A stretch of DNA of 64,000 nucleotides from Diplodia intermedia (lineage: Eukaryota > Ascomycota > Dothideomycetes > Botryosphaeriales > Botryosphaeriaceae), in assembly GCA_021495925.1 (NCBI GenBank), contig JAKEKT010000067.1, positions 124,001-188,000 on the forward strand, written 5' to 3'. Shown here in pieces: positions 11,588 through 23,800 of the stretch. A model generated the notes under the pieces. That model saw only the letters and a program-made list of their open reading frames with translations, had not been told where the DNA came from and ran no database searches. Positions within the stretch are counted from its first letter, which is position 1. Every line of letters begins with the position of its first letter. The position numbers and the translations under genes are program-made.

Positions 11588-14190
11588 ATGCCCAAGCCCA
11601 CTGCCGACTGGGAGCGCGTCGGCGACCGCTTCTACCGCAAGCTGCAGCTCTACACCGACGTCTTTGACCAGGACCTCGAGCTCGAGAACTTCCACGTCGT
11701 CGCCGCTCCCTACTCTGGCGCTGTAGGTATGCTCCCGCCCTCTGCCTGCCCCAAGGCCCGCGCTGACCCCGCCAGCCATCTACCGCGACGAGGACAAGCT
11801 CCAGACCTACCGCGCCTCGCAGCAGGCCAAGACCTCCATCGACATCTACAGCTGCGCCGGCAAGCTCATCCGCCGCATCAATTGGGACAAGGGCTCTGTC
11901 AAGGGCATTGGCTGGTCGCTGGACGAGAAGCTGCTCGTTGTGACCGACGATGGTACCGTACGCTGCTACCAGCATCTGCACGGCGACTTTGTGCCCTTCA
12001 CCCTCGGCCACGGTGCCGACGAGGTTGGCGTGAAGGCTTGCCGCTTCTGGGGCTCTGGCTTCGTCGCCCTGCTCAACAACAATCGCCTCGTCTCCGTTGC
12101 CCGCTACGATGAGCCGCGCCCCAAGCTACTGGCCCTTGCTCCTGAGGACCCCGTTGAGTCTTGGGCCTTGATCCCGCCCACCGAGACTCTCTCGCGCTCC
12201 GTTGAGGTGCTCCTCGCCATCGGCGAGACGATTTATCTTGTCGACGCTACCGACTGCGAGGACCGCATGCTGCAGCGCGGCCCTTTCAGATACACAAGCG
12301 TCTCGCCCAATGGCAAGTACGTCGCCCTGTACACGGAGGACAGCAAGGTCTGGGTTGTCAGCAGCGATTTCCAGAACAAACTCAGCGAGTATGACTCCAG
12401 GGCGAGGACGGTGCCCAAGGACATGCAGTGGTGCGGTAACAGCTCCGTGGTCCTGGCGTGGGAGGACGAGATCCATCTCGTCGGGCCCAACGGCTCTGCC
12501 ACCAAATTCTTCTACGACAGCTTCGTTCACCTCCTGCCCGACGTGGACGGCATCCGAGTGCTTACGAATGACGTTTGTGAATTCATCCAGCGTGTCCCCG
12601 ACGTGAGCGAGGAGACGTTCCGGCTGGGCTCTACCTCTCCGGCCGCCGTGCTCCTGGACGCGGTTGATCATCTGGAAAAGAAATCGCCAAAGGCTGACGA
12701 CCTGATCCAGATGATCCGGTCCAATCTCGCCGAAGCTGTTGATACATGCGTGAAGGCTGCAGGTCATGAGTACAGCATTCACTGGCAGAAGCAACTGCTC
12801 AAGGCTGCGTCATTTGGCAAGTCGGTGCTTGACCTCTACAACAGTGACGACTTTGTCGATATGTGCGAAACTCTCCGCGTGCTCAATGCGGTCCGCTTCT
12901 ACGAGATTGGCCTGCCTCTTTCCTACGACCAGTACATGCGCTTGACGCCTGAGAAACTTGTTGAGCGACTCATCAACCGTCACGAATACCAACTCGCCCT
13001 TAAGATTTCTGATTATCTGCGCCTTCCGACGGATCGCATCTATGTACATTGGGCCAGCCAGAAAGTCCGCATTTCCAACGACGATGAGGAGAGCATATGC
13101 CGTATGATTGTGCAGAAGCTCGAAGGTAAGCAAGGAGTGTCCTTCGAGGAGATTGCCAGGGCAGCATATGATGAAGGCCGTGCACGCCTTGCAACCGAAC
13201 TATTGAACTATGAGCCCCGTGCTGGAAAACAGGTTCCCCTGTTGCTTGACATGAAGGAAGACACGATAGCATTGGACAAGGCAATAGAGAGCGGAGACAC
13301 GGATCTCGTGTTCCACGTCCTTTTGCACTTGAAGAAACAGCTCACCTTGGCGAGCTTCTTCAGAACCGTCACCAGCCGCCCGGTTGCCACAGCACTGGTG
13401 GAGTCTTCTGCGCTCGAGCAGGACAGAGAGTTGCTCAAGGACCTTTACTACCAAGACGATCGCCGCCTTGACGGCTCTAATCTTCTCATCGCCGAGGCGC
13501 TCGAGCAGCCTAGCACGAGCCTTTGTACTGATAAGCTCAAGCTTGCCAGCAAGCTGCTCCAGGACTCGCGTGAGCACAGCTTCAATGTGAAAGCCCTCGA
13601 TGAAGCACAACGCTTGCTAAAGCTACAAGAGGCCTTCGAGAAGGATCTAGCGGTGACGGGGTTCGTGGGTCTTTCCATCAACGAGACGGTGTTCCGCCTC
13701 GTGCGCGCGGGCCACATGAAACGTGCGCAGAAGGTGCAATCCGAGTTCAAGGTGCCAGAAAAGACATTCTGGTGGCTCAGGTTGCGTGGACTTGTGACCA
13801 AGAGGGACTGGAATGAGTTGGAGGAGATCAGCAAAACCCGGAAGAGCCCCATCGGCTGGGAGGTGAGTCTTCGCCCCGCTGACATTTTTATCTCCGTCTC
13901 TTCTCGCGCAATCTTAGTGCTGACGTCCGCCCGTTTAGCCCTTCTTCAACGAGATCCTCTCAGCCGGAAATACGCGAACTGCAGCACTCTTCATCCCGAA
14001 GTGCACCACCCTGCCGGTCACTGACCGCATAGAAATGTGGGTCAAGTGCGGCCTCGTCGTGCGGGCGGGCGAGGAGGCGCTCAAGGCGAAGGACATGAAC
14101 AGCCTGGCCGAATTGAAGGCCAAGGCGACAGGCAACGCGGTTCATGAGATTGAGCGGATGATTGGGCAGTTGGCGGGTGGAAGGAGGTAG
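11588..14190 (+). CDS. VPS16: Vps16, HOPS/CORVET core subunit
   Basis: Three exons (11588-11726, 11776-13862, 13939-14190) give 825 residues, the usual length of fungal Vps16. The N-terminus (MPKPTADWERVGDRFYRK) is typical, and the first ~400 residues form the Vps16_N beta-propeller. They include the paired blades around KTSIDIYSCAGKLIRRI and GIGWSLDEKLLVVTDDGTV. The rest is the Vps16_C helical solenoid, with the family phrase FYEIGLPLSYDQY. Introns are 49 and 76 nt. Vps16 is shared by the HOPS and CORVET tethering complexes, binds Vps33 through its C-terminal half, and is needed for fusion at endosomes and vacuoles. The last exon restores the family C-terminus (EIERMIGQLAGGRR), which a single-frame reading would miss. 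Confidence 0.93.
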
Positions 14191-15240
14191 TATGCGATCC
14201 ATGCGGGGTTGGCGGAGTCCTGCTATGTCCGCCTATCGCCGGTCGCCCAGCTGTTCATTTCCATTCGCCCATCGGCCGAGGGAAAACTGCGGCTGAAATT
14301 AGATAGCAGTCGATGTTACTGATGATTGCACGAATCAAGTCTTCTGTCTGATTCTGTACCCGTCGCTGACGCGTCGTTGCATTAGTTTCGCTCTTCTGCT
14401 GACTAGAGCGGCGTATATGATTGACTTCAGGAGTACAAGATCCGAACGTGAGTGTACGCATTTAAAATATATTCAACTACCTATCCCATGTAGAATTTCC
14501 TACCCATGACAGACGTGAAGAAAACTTGTCAAGGTTGCGCCGGCTGATGTAACTGTTGTGCTAAAACAAAAGCACGGCGCTGCGTTAAATCACAGTCCTG
14601 TAGACTTCCACTCTTCGCCGTCGACTGTCCAGTAGGCACGAGCCTACGAATGTATTCCTGGAAAGGTCCTTCGTATATCCGAGTACTGGCGCATCCGCTT
14701 CAAATCGTTGCATCCTCTTCACCTCTGAATATCCAGGGGCGCCGCGGGATCCAAGGGCTAAGCCCTCACCCAACTTCCGGCCCCAATGCCCCTCCTCAAT
14801 CTCCCGACACCTCCCTTCTTTGGTTTGCCTTGCACAAATGAGCCTTCCAGGCGTCGACGACGAGTGAGGAGATAGACAGCACTGACGCTTGGACACATGC
14901 CTTCAACAATATCATCGTCTTTAATGGCGGTGGACAGTCACCCCCCGTCGCCGTCATTATCACGTCGTCTTGGATGCCTTATGCGCGCGCACATTGTCAG
15001 TGTTGGGAACTCAATGACACGCACGCACTCACCCCTTCGCCAGAAAATGCCGACCAATCAGTATAGAACAGAAGCGGCTGCTTGCACTGCCACTTCCCGT
15101 CTGATCCAATAAAACCCGGTGTATCACGGGCGTGAGCTTCCCAGCAGCTTAAGGCAGAGAGACTGATAGACTCAGCCAATCGCATCACCCGTATAGGCAC
15201 ACGCATCTCCCGCTCTAAGACCCGATCACTGATGTAGGTT
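14191..15240. other. Intergenic, no gene seen
   Basis: This is downstream of VPS16 and upstream of the decayed FAD monooxygenase. Short frames on both strands lack recognisable motifs. Confidence 0.5.
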
Positions 15241-15379
15241 TCCGTCATGAACAACCTGTTACCTTCGCGCCAGTGGTTGGCCGCGGGCCACCTTTGTATC
15301 ATTCGTTGCGCGTCAATCTCAACAATAGACCGATTACGGCGGGGGTCGCGCGTTTTGTTTATGCTGCACAAGGAGCTCT

Positions 15380-16500
15380 CTCTACATGACTCGAGCCGGG
15401 GGCCCATATATTTTTGCGTGCTCGCTGCCCGGCGATGGGACATTATTCGAAGGCCAAATCACCGTTGATGCGGACGGAGTTCACAGTACTGTGAGAAAGG
15501 AGATGTGGAGGAACGCGGAAGAGAAAGACCCAGGAGTCATCCCAACCGAGGACAGACAAGGTGCGTTCAGCAGATTCATCTTTCCCACTTTCCCACACCG
15601 AACTCACAGAAACCGCAGACATCAAATGTGAATATGCATGCGTGTTTGGCCTTGCCAAGCCAACCCCGGGGATTGCACCTGGCGATGTAATCGCGGCGTC
15701 CAAGCCCCAATCAACGGCAGGCTGCATGGGCGGCAAGGACCATGAGATCTTTCTCTTTTGGCTCTGGAAGCTGCCTCCATCCCTACACTCCTGCGCTGCC
15801 AACAACATTCCGCGCTTCACCAAAGAGGATGAGATCAGGAAACTTGAACGTTGAGGAGATGTTATTGTGGCAGACAACGGCCTGCGATTGCGAGAAGTAG
15901 CAAAGAATCTCGGGCGGAGTGCAGTAACGGCATTGCCTCACTATGTCATGAGGAAATGGCACTTCGGGCGTATCATCATCATTGGGGATGCCAGCCACAA
16001 GTCCAACCCACTCGTCAGACAGGACGGCAATAGCTGCATCGAATCATGCGCTGGGCTCGTCAATGCGTTTGCCGGCACCCTGTCGAGGTCTTCTAGCATA
16101 GCCGCACCCGTTTGGCCTCTTGATGTTTTACGTAATGTCTTTACTGCGGTCGAATCAGAGTCCCCAGGCTTGTGGATATGGTTGAGCGCTGCCAACAGGC
16201 TCAGTATGCGGCAGCCTGGGATACAGGGGGAATCAAACTCCTTTCCAAGTACATTATCCCCCTCCAGTCGGATTCCAAGGCCACGGATTTCTACAGCTCC
16301 TTCATCACGAGCGGGTTGAGCCTGAAAACACTTGGCTTGCCTCAGGTGGGGCATCAATGGGCATATGATGATGAGAAGGAGAGTGGCACTGCGGCAGACA
16401 ACAACGATAGTAGTGGTCGGAGCATCTCTTGCTCTTTTTGCTGGCATCCTTGCGGTACGGGCGGCGCGGTATGGCAGGATAAGCGTTTGAAGCATGCTTG
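15380..16500 (+). pseudogene. Decayed FAD-dependent monooxygenase (PHBH/UbiH fold)
   Basis: Three collinear fragments match the fungal FAD monooxygenases that sit in metabolite clusters. The first (about 15400-15560) carries the family phrase TVDADGVHSTVRKEMWR. A plausible 59-nt intron (15561-15619) joins it in frame to DIKCEYACVFGLA. The second fragment continues through an IPRFTKEDE-type segment to an in-frame TGA at 15852-15854. It then resumes with the FAD-binding phrase GRIIIIGDASHKSNP. Near 16150 the reading frame shifts by one base; the third fragment then begins RVPRLVDMVERCQQAQ and includes a KLLSKYIIPL segment. The N-terminal GxGxxG dinucleotide-binding domain is not visible upstream. 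One stop, one frameshift and a lost N-terminus make function very unlikely. Confidence 0.72.
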
Positions 16501-16604
16501 AGATACGTTGAACTTTCCCGATTTTTGGAATGTAGGAGCTATAGACGCGGGGTATGGGTCTATCTATTTCCATTGGAAGCAATCTCTTTCTCTCAAAAGA
16601 CAGC

Positions 16605-17615
16605 TTAAGAGCACTCCTGAACGGAGTCATCATCGTAGAGGTAGTCCTTGGCAAACTTGATGGAGTCAATGTGCCAAGTCTTTCCGCTGTCGGAGGTGGT
16701 GGCGCCAGATGAGGTCGCGTTGGACAGGGAAAAGGTGTTGCCGTAGTTCTCATCGGCGGCACTGAGGTGTACAGTGATGTTGGACCAGGCTAAATAGCTT
16801 TAGAAGAATGCTGCATTCAAAGTCTGGGAAGGCTTACTGTATCCCTTGAGAGTTCCGCAAGAATAACCCACGCATTCATTAGCGCCGTAGAAGACAGCAG
16901 GTTTCATACCCGCGCCTGCAAGACGTCAGCTGCGTTGAAATAGTTTCAAATGGCGGAAGCCATACTGTCAGATTGAGAAGAGACAAGCTCGCCAGCGATC
17001 CAGACCTTCTGGTCGATCTTGGTGGTCTCCGAATTGACCGAAACTACGATTTAATCAGCATCGATAAATAAATATGGAAGTCCAAGGTAGGAACGGACTT
17101 TCAAAGTCAAGCTGGGAACCAGTGGGAACAACCTGGTAGGTCTGGCCCGTTTGACCCGCTATTCAATCATCAGCACAGTCTTCGAAAAATAGGTTGCCGC
17201 GGAGCCTTACAAGGGGTGTATGTGCTTGCTGCAACACACCAGTGCTCATTATCGGTATCACAACCGCTGTAATGCATAAGCATGTGTCCCACTCTGTGGT
17301 TCATGGGTTTGCTGACCTAAGACTCTGGTTGGGAGCCCAGTTGAGCAGAGGCTGCACAAGGTTCATGTCCATGACATCTCCGTTGGTAGGGTCGGCCTGC
17401 ACACCAACCCAAAGCGAAAGCTCCTCTTGGGGTACTCCGGTGTGATAGTTGCAAGGTGCATCGGGAGGGACGACGGAGTAGGTCGCCTTCGTGATGTAGG
17501 CATTACTGGTGGGACCCGAGTAAAACATGTTGCCGTACTTGGACCCATCGCTCCACGGCTCGGCAGTGGCCCCCAGCACCAGGGAAAGAGAAGCGAAGGA
17601 GAGCGAGGAACGCAT
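16605..17615 (-). CDS. Secreted protein of unknown function, possibly concanavalin-like
   Basis: Six exons on the minus strand (17615-17317, 17266-17211, 17158-17099, 17043-16966, 16915-16838, 16789-16605) splice in frame to 251 residues. All five introns are 48-52 nt or slightly longer, with GT-AG ends. A signal peptide is clear: MRSSLSFASLSLVLGATA, with likely cleavage before Glu-Pro. The mature chain is rich in Thr, Ser, Asn and aromatic residues, has several Cys, and carries possible N-glycosylation sites (NQS, NIT, NAT). The phrase ELSLWVGVQADPTNGDVM, followed by LVQPLLNW, resembles the strand region of eqolisin/concanavalin-like beta-sandwich proteins. I cannot confirm the eqolisin Gln/Glu catalytic pair. 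The consistent splice phase and the signal peptide are the main support for the model. Confidence 0.78.
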
Positions 17616-18270
17616 TGTGAATGAATGACAGGGATGTTAGTAAACGAGTGATTGTCGGTTTACAAGCTTTTCGGGCGACGCTCCGATGCCATAAGTACTT
17701 TTCGGCACGAGATGGTAGGTCCTTTTCTGGTCTCGAATAGATTGTCCAAAACAACCAGCACGGTGGCCTGTTAAGAGTGGGTGCCAATTTCCGGCCAGTG
17801 CGCGGCTCCACCATCATTTAGATGGGCATGTCCGGCCTCCCACGGTCATTCTTCCACCAATATCGTGAAGACAACGGGGACTAAGGAAAGAGATGCCGAT
17901 ATTTATAAGTGGAGTTTACCGCCGTAGCTACTCCAGGAAATTATGGTTACGACGACCTCGAGCACGGCGGCAAGCTTCGACCCAGGCGACAACAGTGAGA
18001 TGAGCGTTGAACACCTCGAACCACCTGGTTTCAAACACACGTCAAAAACCAGTTCAGAATGCTCACAGTCAATGTGGAAACCACTGTGCTGCTACCATCC
18101 TGGGATGATGCGCCACATAATTATGCCACACCTGAGGCTATCTACATGCTATTACCCACCAATTCCCCAAAACACCATCGTCGTAACTAGTCGTTATCGT
18201 TTGACGCCCATCCAAGCATTCGTTGATCATCCAATCGTTAATTTCTCCTCGACAAGCGTTTCCCTGCACT
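17616..18270. other. Intergenic, promoter of the secreted protein
   Basis: This region lies between the start of the secreted-protein gene and the stop of the kinesin gene, both on the minus strand. A plus-strand open frame at 17943-18320 runs into the kinesin 3' end and shows no motif, so I do not call it. Confidence 0.45.
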
Positions 18271-20199
18271 TCAGTTGGCTACAACGTCTGCCAGCGGGGT
18301 TCTTGGGCCGAAACGAGTGAAATCATCGTTGACCTTGCGCCTGAATAGGCCAAGGTCCTTCAGGAAGTCATCCGCATGAGACTGCAACTCTGCAGCAAGC
18401 AGTTCATGTGGATCTTCCTCTTCCACGAGCTTCCTACCCGCATTGGGCTCGTTCTCCTTGTCTTCGTGTTCAGGCGCGGCATTGTCTTCCTCTTCCTCCA
18501 ATCCACCGTATAGGTCCAGGCCTTGGATAGGGGGCAGCACGATGGGGTTCTTCAACTCGCCCAACGCAAGAGCCAGATGACGGCGTAAAGCTTCCGACTC
18601 AGCGCGCAGGGTCTGGTTGAGTGGACGAAGTTCTTCGACCTCTGCAGTCAAGGCCTTGATCTTGGCTTCGGAAACCTGGCGGGTCTCCTCCATGAGACGC
18701 TGCATGACTTCCACACGGCGCTGATAATCCTCCAGCTCTGCTGCCTCAGCCTGCTGGCGACGTAGGGTAGAGGAGTTGACGGAAGTCTGCAGTTGGCGTA
18801 TTTGCTCGGCCATGGCAGCAATCTGGGCGTCACGCTGGGCGGATGACATGGAGTCTTGGTTGACGGTGGCGCGGGTGCGAATGCGCTTAGCCTGGTCGGC
18901 GTAACGGAGTGTGGAAAGAGTCTCATCGTAATCGGCTGGCGCGACGCAAGCAACCATGGCCGTTTTGCTGTTGCCACCAAGAGAATCCTTCAACAGCCAG
19001 GTAAGGACACTGTCACGATAGGGAACCACATCACGCTTCTTTCCATGGCCACTACGGGGACGGCCGTCAGACGTGGAGCCGCTACCAGCATTCTGGGCCA
19101 GAGCTGCAATCACACGACCAAGCGTGGTCAGAGACTTGTTGATCTTGCCACCCTCAACCAGACGCTGTCCTGTGGCCTCGGTGCTCTTGGCGCGCTCAGA
19201 TCCAGCAAGATCAACAAGGCGCATGCGAGCGGAGCGTTCGATCGTCTCGTCAGTGAGCAAAGAGTGTTGCATCTGTTTGAGGTTGATGGTGAAGACCGCG
19301 TGGGAGCGTGAGGAAGTGTCGTTCATCTTAGTGGCAGCGGTCGTACGGTTCTGGAGAACATCAGAACGCGCATCAAGGGATGGGGTCGAACAGGAGCACT
19401 CACAAGGTCACCGATCTTCATGAGACGATCAACATCTGCATGGCTTCGTACAGAGGCGTCGGTCAAGCCCTGCACATAGACGCCATCCGTCTGGGATTCG
19501 CGGATTTTCAGGTAAACAGGCGGGTTGGTGCGATGGGCCAGCAGGTCGCGAACATGTTCGTTGTAGACCTCGAAGTAGGATACGTGCACGCTGTAGGTGG
19601 TGTTGGGGCTAGGCTCGTTGTTGATGCGGTCAAACAGAGCCTCGCAAGTACGCGGGATCAGACCAGGCTGCTCGGGGGTGCCCATCATGGTGTAACTCTT
19701 GCCGGAGCCCGTCTGGCCGTAGGCGAAGATGCAGGTGTGGTAGCCGTCGAAGTTGTGGTCGAGGAACTCCTCGCCGAATGAGCTGTAGACGTCCTCTTGG
19801 TGGGCATAGTGGGGATCCGACTCTCTGTGGGACCAGAAAGACTTGTCGAAGATGTACGACTTCTCGTCGTAGACCTTGCGGCTGTTGACGCGCGAGTTTG
19901 CCGGGTCGCTGGCTTCGGCGGGCGGCAGGAGGGTGGTGGTTTGGGTGGCGGGGTCCATGCGAATGAGGCATTGGGCACCGCGCTCGATCTCTGTCCATGG
20001 TCAGGGTGGTGGTGGTGGTGGCGGTGGTGGTGCAGGAGGGCTCACCTCTGCGCACGAAGGCGCGGCAGCGCACGACGACCTTGACGTTGCCGGCGTCGTC
20101 CATGGCGGATTGGGGCTGAGGGTCAAAGGCGCGGAGCGAGGGAGCAGAGGCGGTGGACGCGAGGTCGTAGGCGTGGTTGCGGTAGGCGTGGGGATCCAT
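18271..20199 (-). CDS. Short kinesin-3 motor (Nkin3/UncB-like)
   Basis: Three exons on the minus strand (start-20046, 19990-19404, 19350-18271) encode 606 residues from the ATG at 20199. A second ATG with equally good context at 20103 would give 574. The motor domain starts with NVKVVVRCRAFVRR. It has P-loop GQTGSGKSYT, switch I NDTSSRSHAVF and switch II DLAGSERAKS. A neck and coiled coil (QMQR-type heptads around RQQAEAAELEDYQRRVEVMQ) follow. No FHA or PH domain is present and the protein ends soon after an acidic stretch. That short kinesin-3 architecture is the one described for Neurospora NcKin3 and Aspergillus UncB, which move organelles on microtubules. Intron 1 contains a GGT/ACC repeat. 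The gene is divergent from TRM3. Confidence 0.9.
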
Positions 20200-20879
20200 G
20201 GCGGCTTCCAGCAGAGCACAGCACGTTGCAAGCACGTCGCGCCGGCGGAGAGCGAGGAAGGTGTACATGCAGTGTTTGCCTTTTGCCGGATTGCGCCTAG
20301 CCGGGGGATGCGCCTGCAGCGCGTTGTCAAGGACTGCTGGCGCGACCGTGCGAGAAACGAGTGGGCCAGATGCGCGCTGCAGTGCTGTCGACAGCGGGCG
20401 GGTGCTGCGTTGGAGTCGCACACGCGTTTGTTGACTGATGCGGCGCTTGTGTGCCTGCGGCCTGCTCCCTGACAACCGCGTCCGCGTTCCAGCGGGAGCC
20501 CGACGCCTAGCGCGGAGACCCATCTACGGTGTACCGCCAGCCATGAGTTGAGCGCGAGCGTGTCCGCGAGATGCAATAATAATGTCTCGGCGCGCGCGTG
20601 GCTTGTTTCAGCGCCGGGACCCGCCTGCTGCCTTGACTGGTGGAGCCCCGGCGCGGTGCCTGTACGTAGTACTGCGTACTGTAGCATGCGGAAATGATGC
20701 CTGAGGCACTGAGCGCACTGACCATCGAGCCGCTGCTATGCAAAAATCCGCAGGCGCCGACGCCTCTTGCACCTCGCATCGCGAAAGGAAAGATAATCCT
20801 GGCCGCCCTACGACGCGCGCTGCCCATTGGCTTTTCTGGCTCCGTCCGCCGCGCTGCCCCTTGCCGGCGTTCCCAGACG
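20200..20879. promoter_or_regulatory. Divergent promoter region, kinesin and TRM3
   Basis: About 680 bp of GC-rich sequence separates two divergent starts. A palindrome-like stretch of GTAC/TACG repeats occurs near 20660-20685. Long open frames on both strands here are extensions or shadows of the flanking first exons. Confidence 0.45.
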
Positions 20880-23800
20880 ATGGCCTCTTCGTCTGCCGAG
20901 GGTTTGGCCCGCCTTTTCCTGGCCCGCCTCCCGGCAGGTGAACAGCCTGCTGCGGTGGACACCGTCATCGCCGACTTGGATGAGCGCACCGCGATGCGCC
21001 AGATTGATTTCCCATCCGCAATTTTGTCTGCCGAGCTGTCTGCCGAGCTGCTGAAAAAGTGTCCCGAGGTGAGACGATCCTGCGAGAGGTGAAAGTGAGC
21101 AGTAGACGCCCTTCTCGCCCCCTGCTTGGCTGCGCTGACCGGCTCCAGACCAGTGAGAAGAATGCGTCGGCCGCTCGGTTGGGGCGTGTGTTGATGGAGA
21201 TTATCAACCACACTGCTCACGATGCCATCCCGTCCGACCTTGTCCAACTTGGCGTTCGTCATCCATTTCTGGCAAGCCGTGTCTTTGCCGGAGCTACTTC
21301 CTTTCTTGCCCACAGCTCTGCTCGGCTTAGGAATGAAGGTGCTCTCGCTGCCCCAACGTCTGCCGTCAGCTGGGCCTCTCCCTTGTTACCGTCGGCGGCT
21401 CCAACCAGCGACGAACAGGCAGACCGCGCTGTCCTCTATTTGACCTTTCTCAAGCTTTTCTTCTGGTCCAATGCTGCTTGCATCATCTCGGTGGAACTTC
21501 TCCAAGCTCTGCTTGTAATTCTAGGTGCTCGTTCTGTGAAGTTGGCCTATGCAAGTAGAGATTGTCTGGCTGCTGCTTTCCACAGCCTTCACATTGGCAA
21601 GGCCGTCCTCGGTGAACCCCATGAGGCCGTCTCGGGTGTGTTCGGCCCTCTGAGCATCCCTATTGGGGAACTCATATGGAGCCGAACCGTCGACCTACTT
21701 TCTACACCGTCCGACCTGGGTTACTGGCCTTCCGCGTTCCACATCTGGTTCCGGTGGTTTGCACTTAAGGGCCATGTCGGCCCTTCACGTTCGATCATGA
21801 AGCAACACCAGTACTGGGACTTCTTGCAACTGGGCCTGCGGGAAGGTTTCTCCGAGCAGCGGAAGTTTTGCTTGCACATCCTGACAGCATCAGTTCGTAA
21901 GGCCATGGCCGAGGCCGAGGATATACATCCATATGTCGCAAGTGCCACGCAACCCGGCTTCGAAACCGACTTCACCAGGTATTGCACGCTCTTTGAAACC
22001 ATCATTCTCGGGAGATATCTCAACCAGGTCGAGGAATGCATGCCGGATCTGCAGAGCCTGGCTTGGAAGTCAAGCATACATCCTACATGGATCACCACCC
22101 TCTTGCGAGCTTCTCTCCGCCCGGGGGTTCAGGACGGCATCCGCAAGCTCATCGGAACCCGGCTTTTGCAAGGCCTCATCCCTATGCCATGTTCTGCTTC
22201 TGAAGCCTACCAAGGGTTCCTTGCATCAGCTTTCCTACCATGGGTTACGCAGGGCTTTCTTTTCACGGCCAGCCTCCGACGCAACGGCCAGCACGTTCGC
22301 TGCGGACACGGCCAGAGTCTGAGTTCTTTCATCTCCCAGCTTCTAGATACCTGTGCCGAAGACGAGTCCCGGCAAACTTTCGCAAGGGTCATCCTCTCTT
22401 TCATTCAAGAGCGAGGCCAGTACTTCTTCCCACATGCGCTTCCTTACTGTTTGCAGGGGATCATCGATGGGTTTGCGCGAGAGGACGGGGCCAGAACCAA
22501 GCTGGCAGTCGAGGATATCCCGCTGCTTGTTCGAGTGGCCACCCGTTCTGGGCTTCCCGAGGTTGCGCGCGATTACTCTACTGCTGCAGCATCGGTTCTC
22601 ATCAAAGAGGCCACATCGGACCAACCGGGGCTCCTTGACGCAACACCTGGCTTTCAGCTTCTAAAGCAACGCTGGGATGACGTTCGCAATCCGAACGATG
22701 CTAAGACTGCATCCACTTTCGACACTGGCAACCTCGGCTTGGACGCCGAAAGTAAAGCACCCCTCAAGTCATTCGTGCAGACGCTTCGCGAGAGTCAATA
22801 CCGTTGCCTGCAGGGCGACGGACTTCTCACTGCATGTCGTCACCTAGCCCAAATAGTTCGCCAGCATAGCGAACTTGATTCCAAAGACCTGCATACATCA
22901 CTGGAAGCCATCTGGGACGAAATGGAAACTCAAGAATACCCAAGGTCTTCTCTGATGCTGCTACCGGAAATTTTCTATCACCCTAACTGCCTTCGCGCAT
23001 CCTCAGAGGAGACACGGACCCTCTTGGCCCGGGCATTGCCCGACTTTCATACCTTCGCCGAAGGAAGAATCTATGTTCTTCCGCCACTGGTCAAGGCACT
23101 TCGAAGGGCTTACTTTCAGATTCCGGAAATGGCTGGCTTCTTGCCGCTGGAAGGTTTTATAGTCCGCTTCGCCGATCGCCCACCGACGGCGAAGCTGGAA
23201 TTTTTGATGGAGGCGGCCGTGGCCGATAAATTGGCTGCGATTGTGCCACACCGGACGTATGCTTCGTATTACGGCCCAAGGGAATCTCAGGGATATGCGG
23301 CCATGTTCGACCTTCTCAACAGGATTCCCGTGTCCGACAACGCCTTCGCTAAGCGCATCTTTGATCAGGTGTTGAAGCCTTGGTTAAACCAGAAGACGCC
23401 GATACCCATGGTTAGCAAGTGGAAGGCCACAACCCAGGTGCAGACAATGCTGCTACTGTCTCAGAACTGCTTGGGGGCCGCGTCAAAGGAAGAGGTTGCG
23501 CTATACCTGCGAAAGTTTACGAAGATCCTCGCAATGGAGCCACTACCTCGATATCGTTTCATCTGGGAGTGGATGATTGCTCGAATCTACGTGCGTGAGC
23601 CCGAGCAACGCCAAGGGTTGTTAGAGGTGCTGGGAAATGACGACCATTCGAATCCGAAACACCTGGCTTCCGTGATGAAGATGGCGGTGATGGTGGCCCG
23701 CCTCCCAGACGCCAACGAGGAGTTTGGGCACAAGCTCATGACTTTCCTGATTGCCCTTTCAGCGAGCCCTAAGATTGTCATTCGGCATGAAGCTCAATGG

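Noticed and set aside
20507..21313. Minus-strand 268-codon frame
   Set aside because: Antisense to the TRM3 first exon and promoter; no motif, biased composition.
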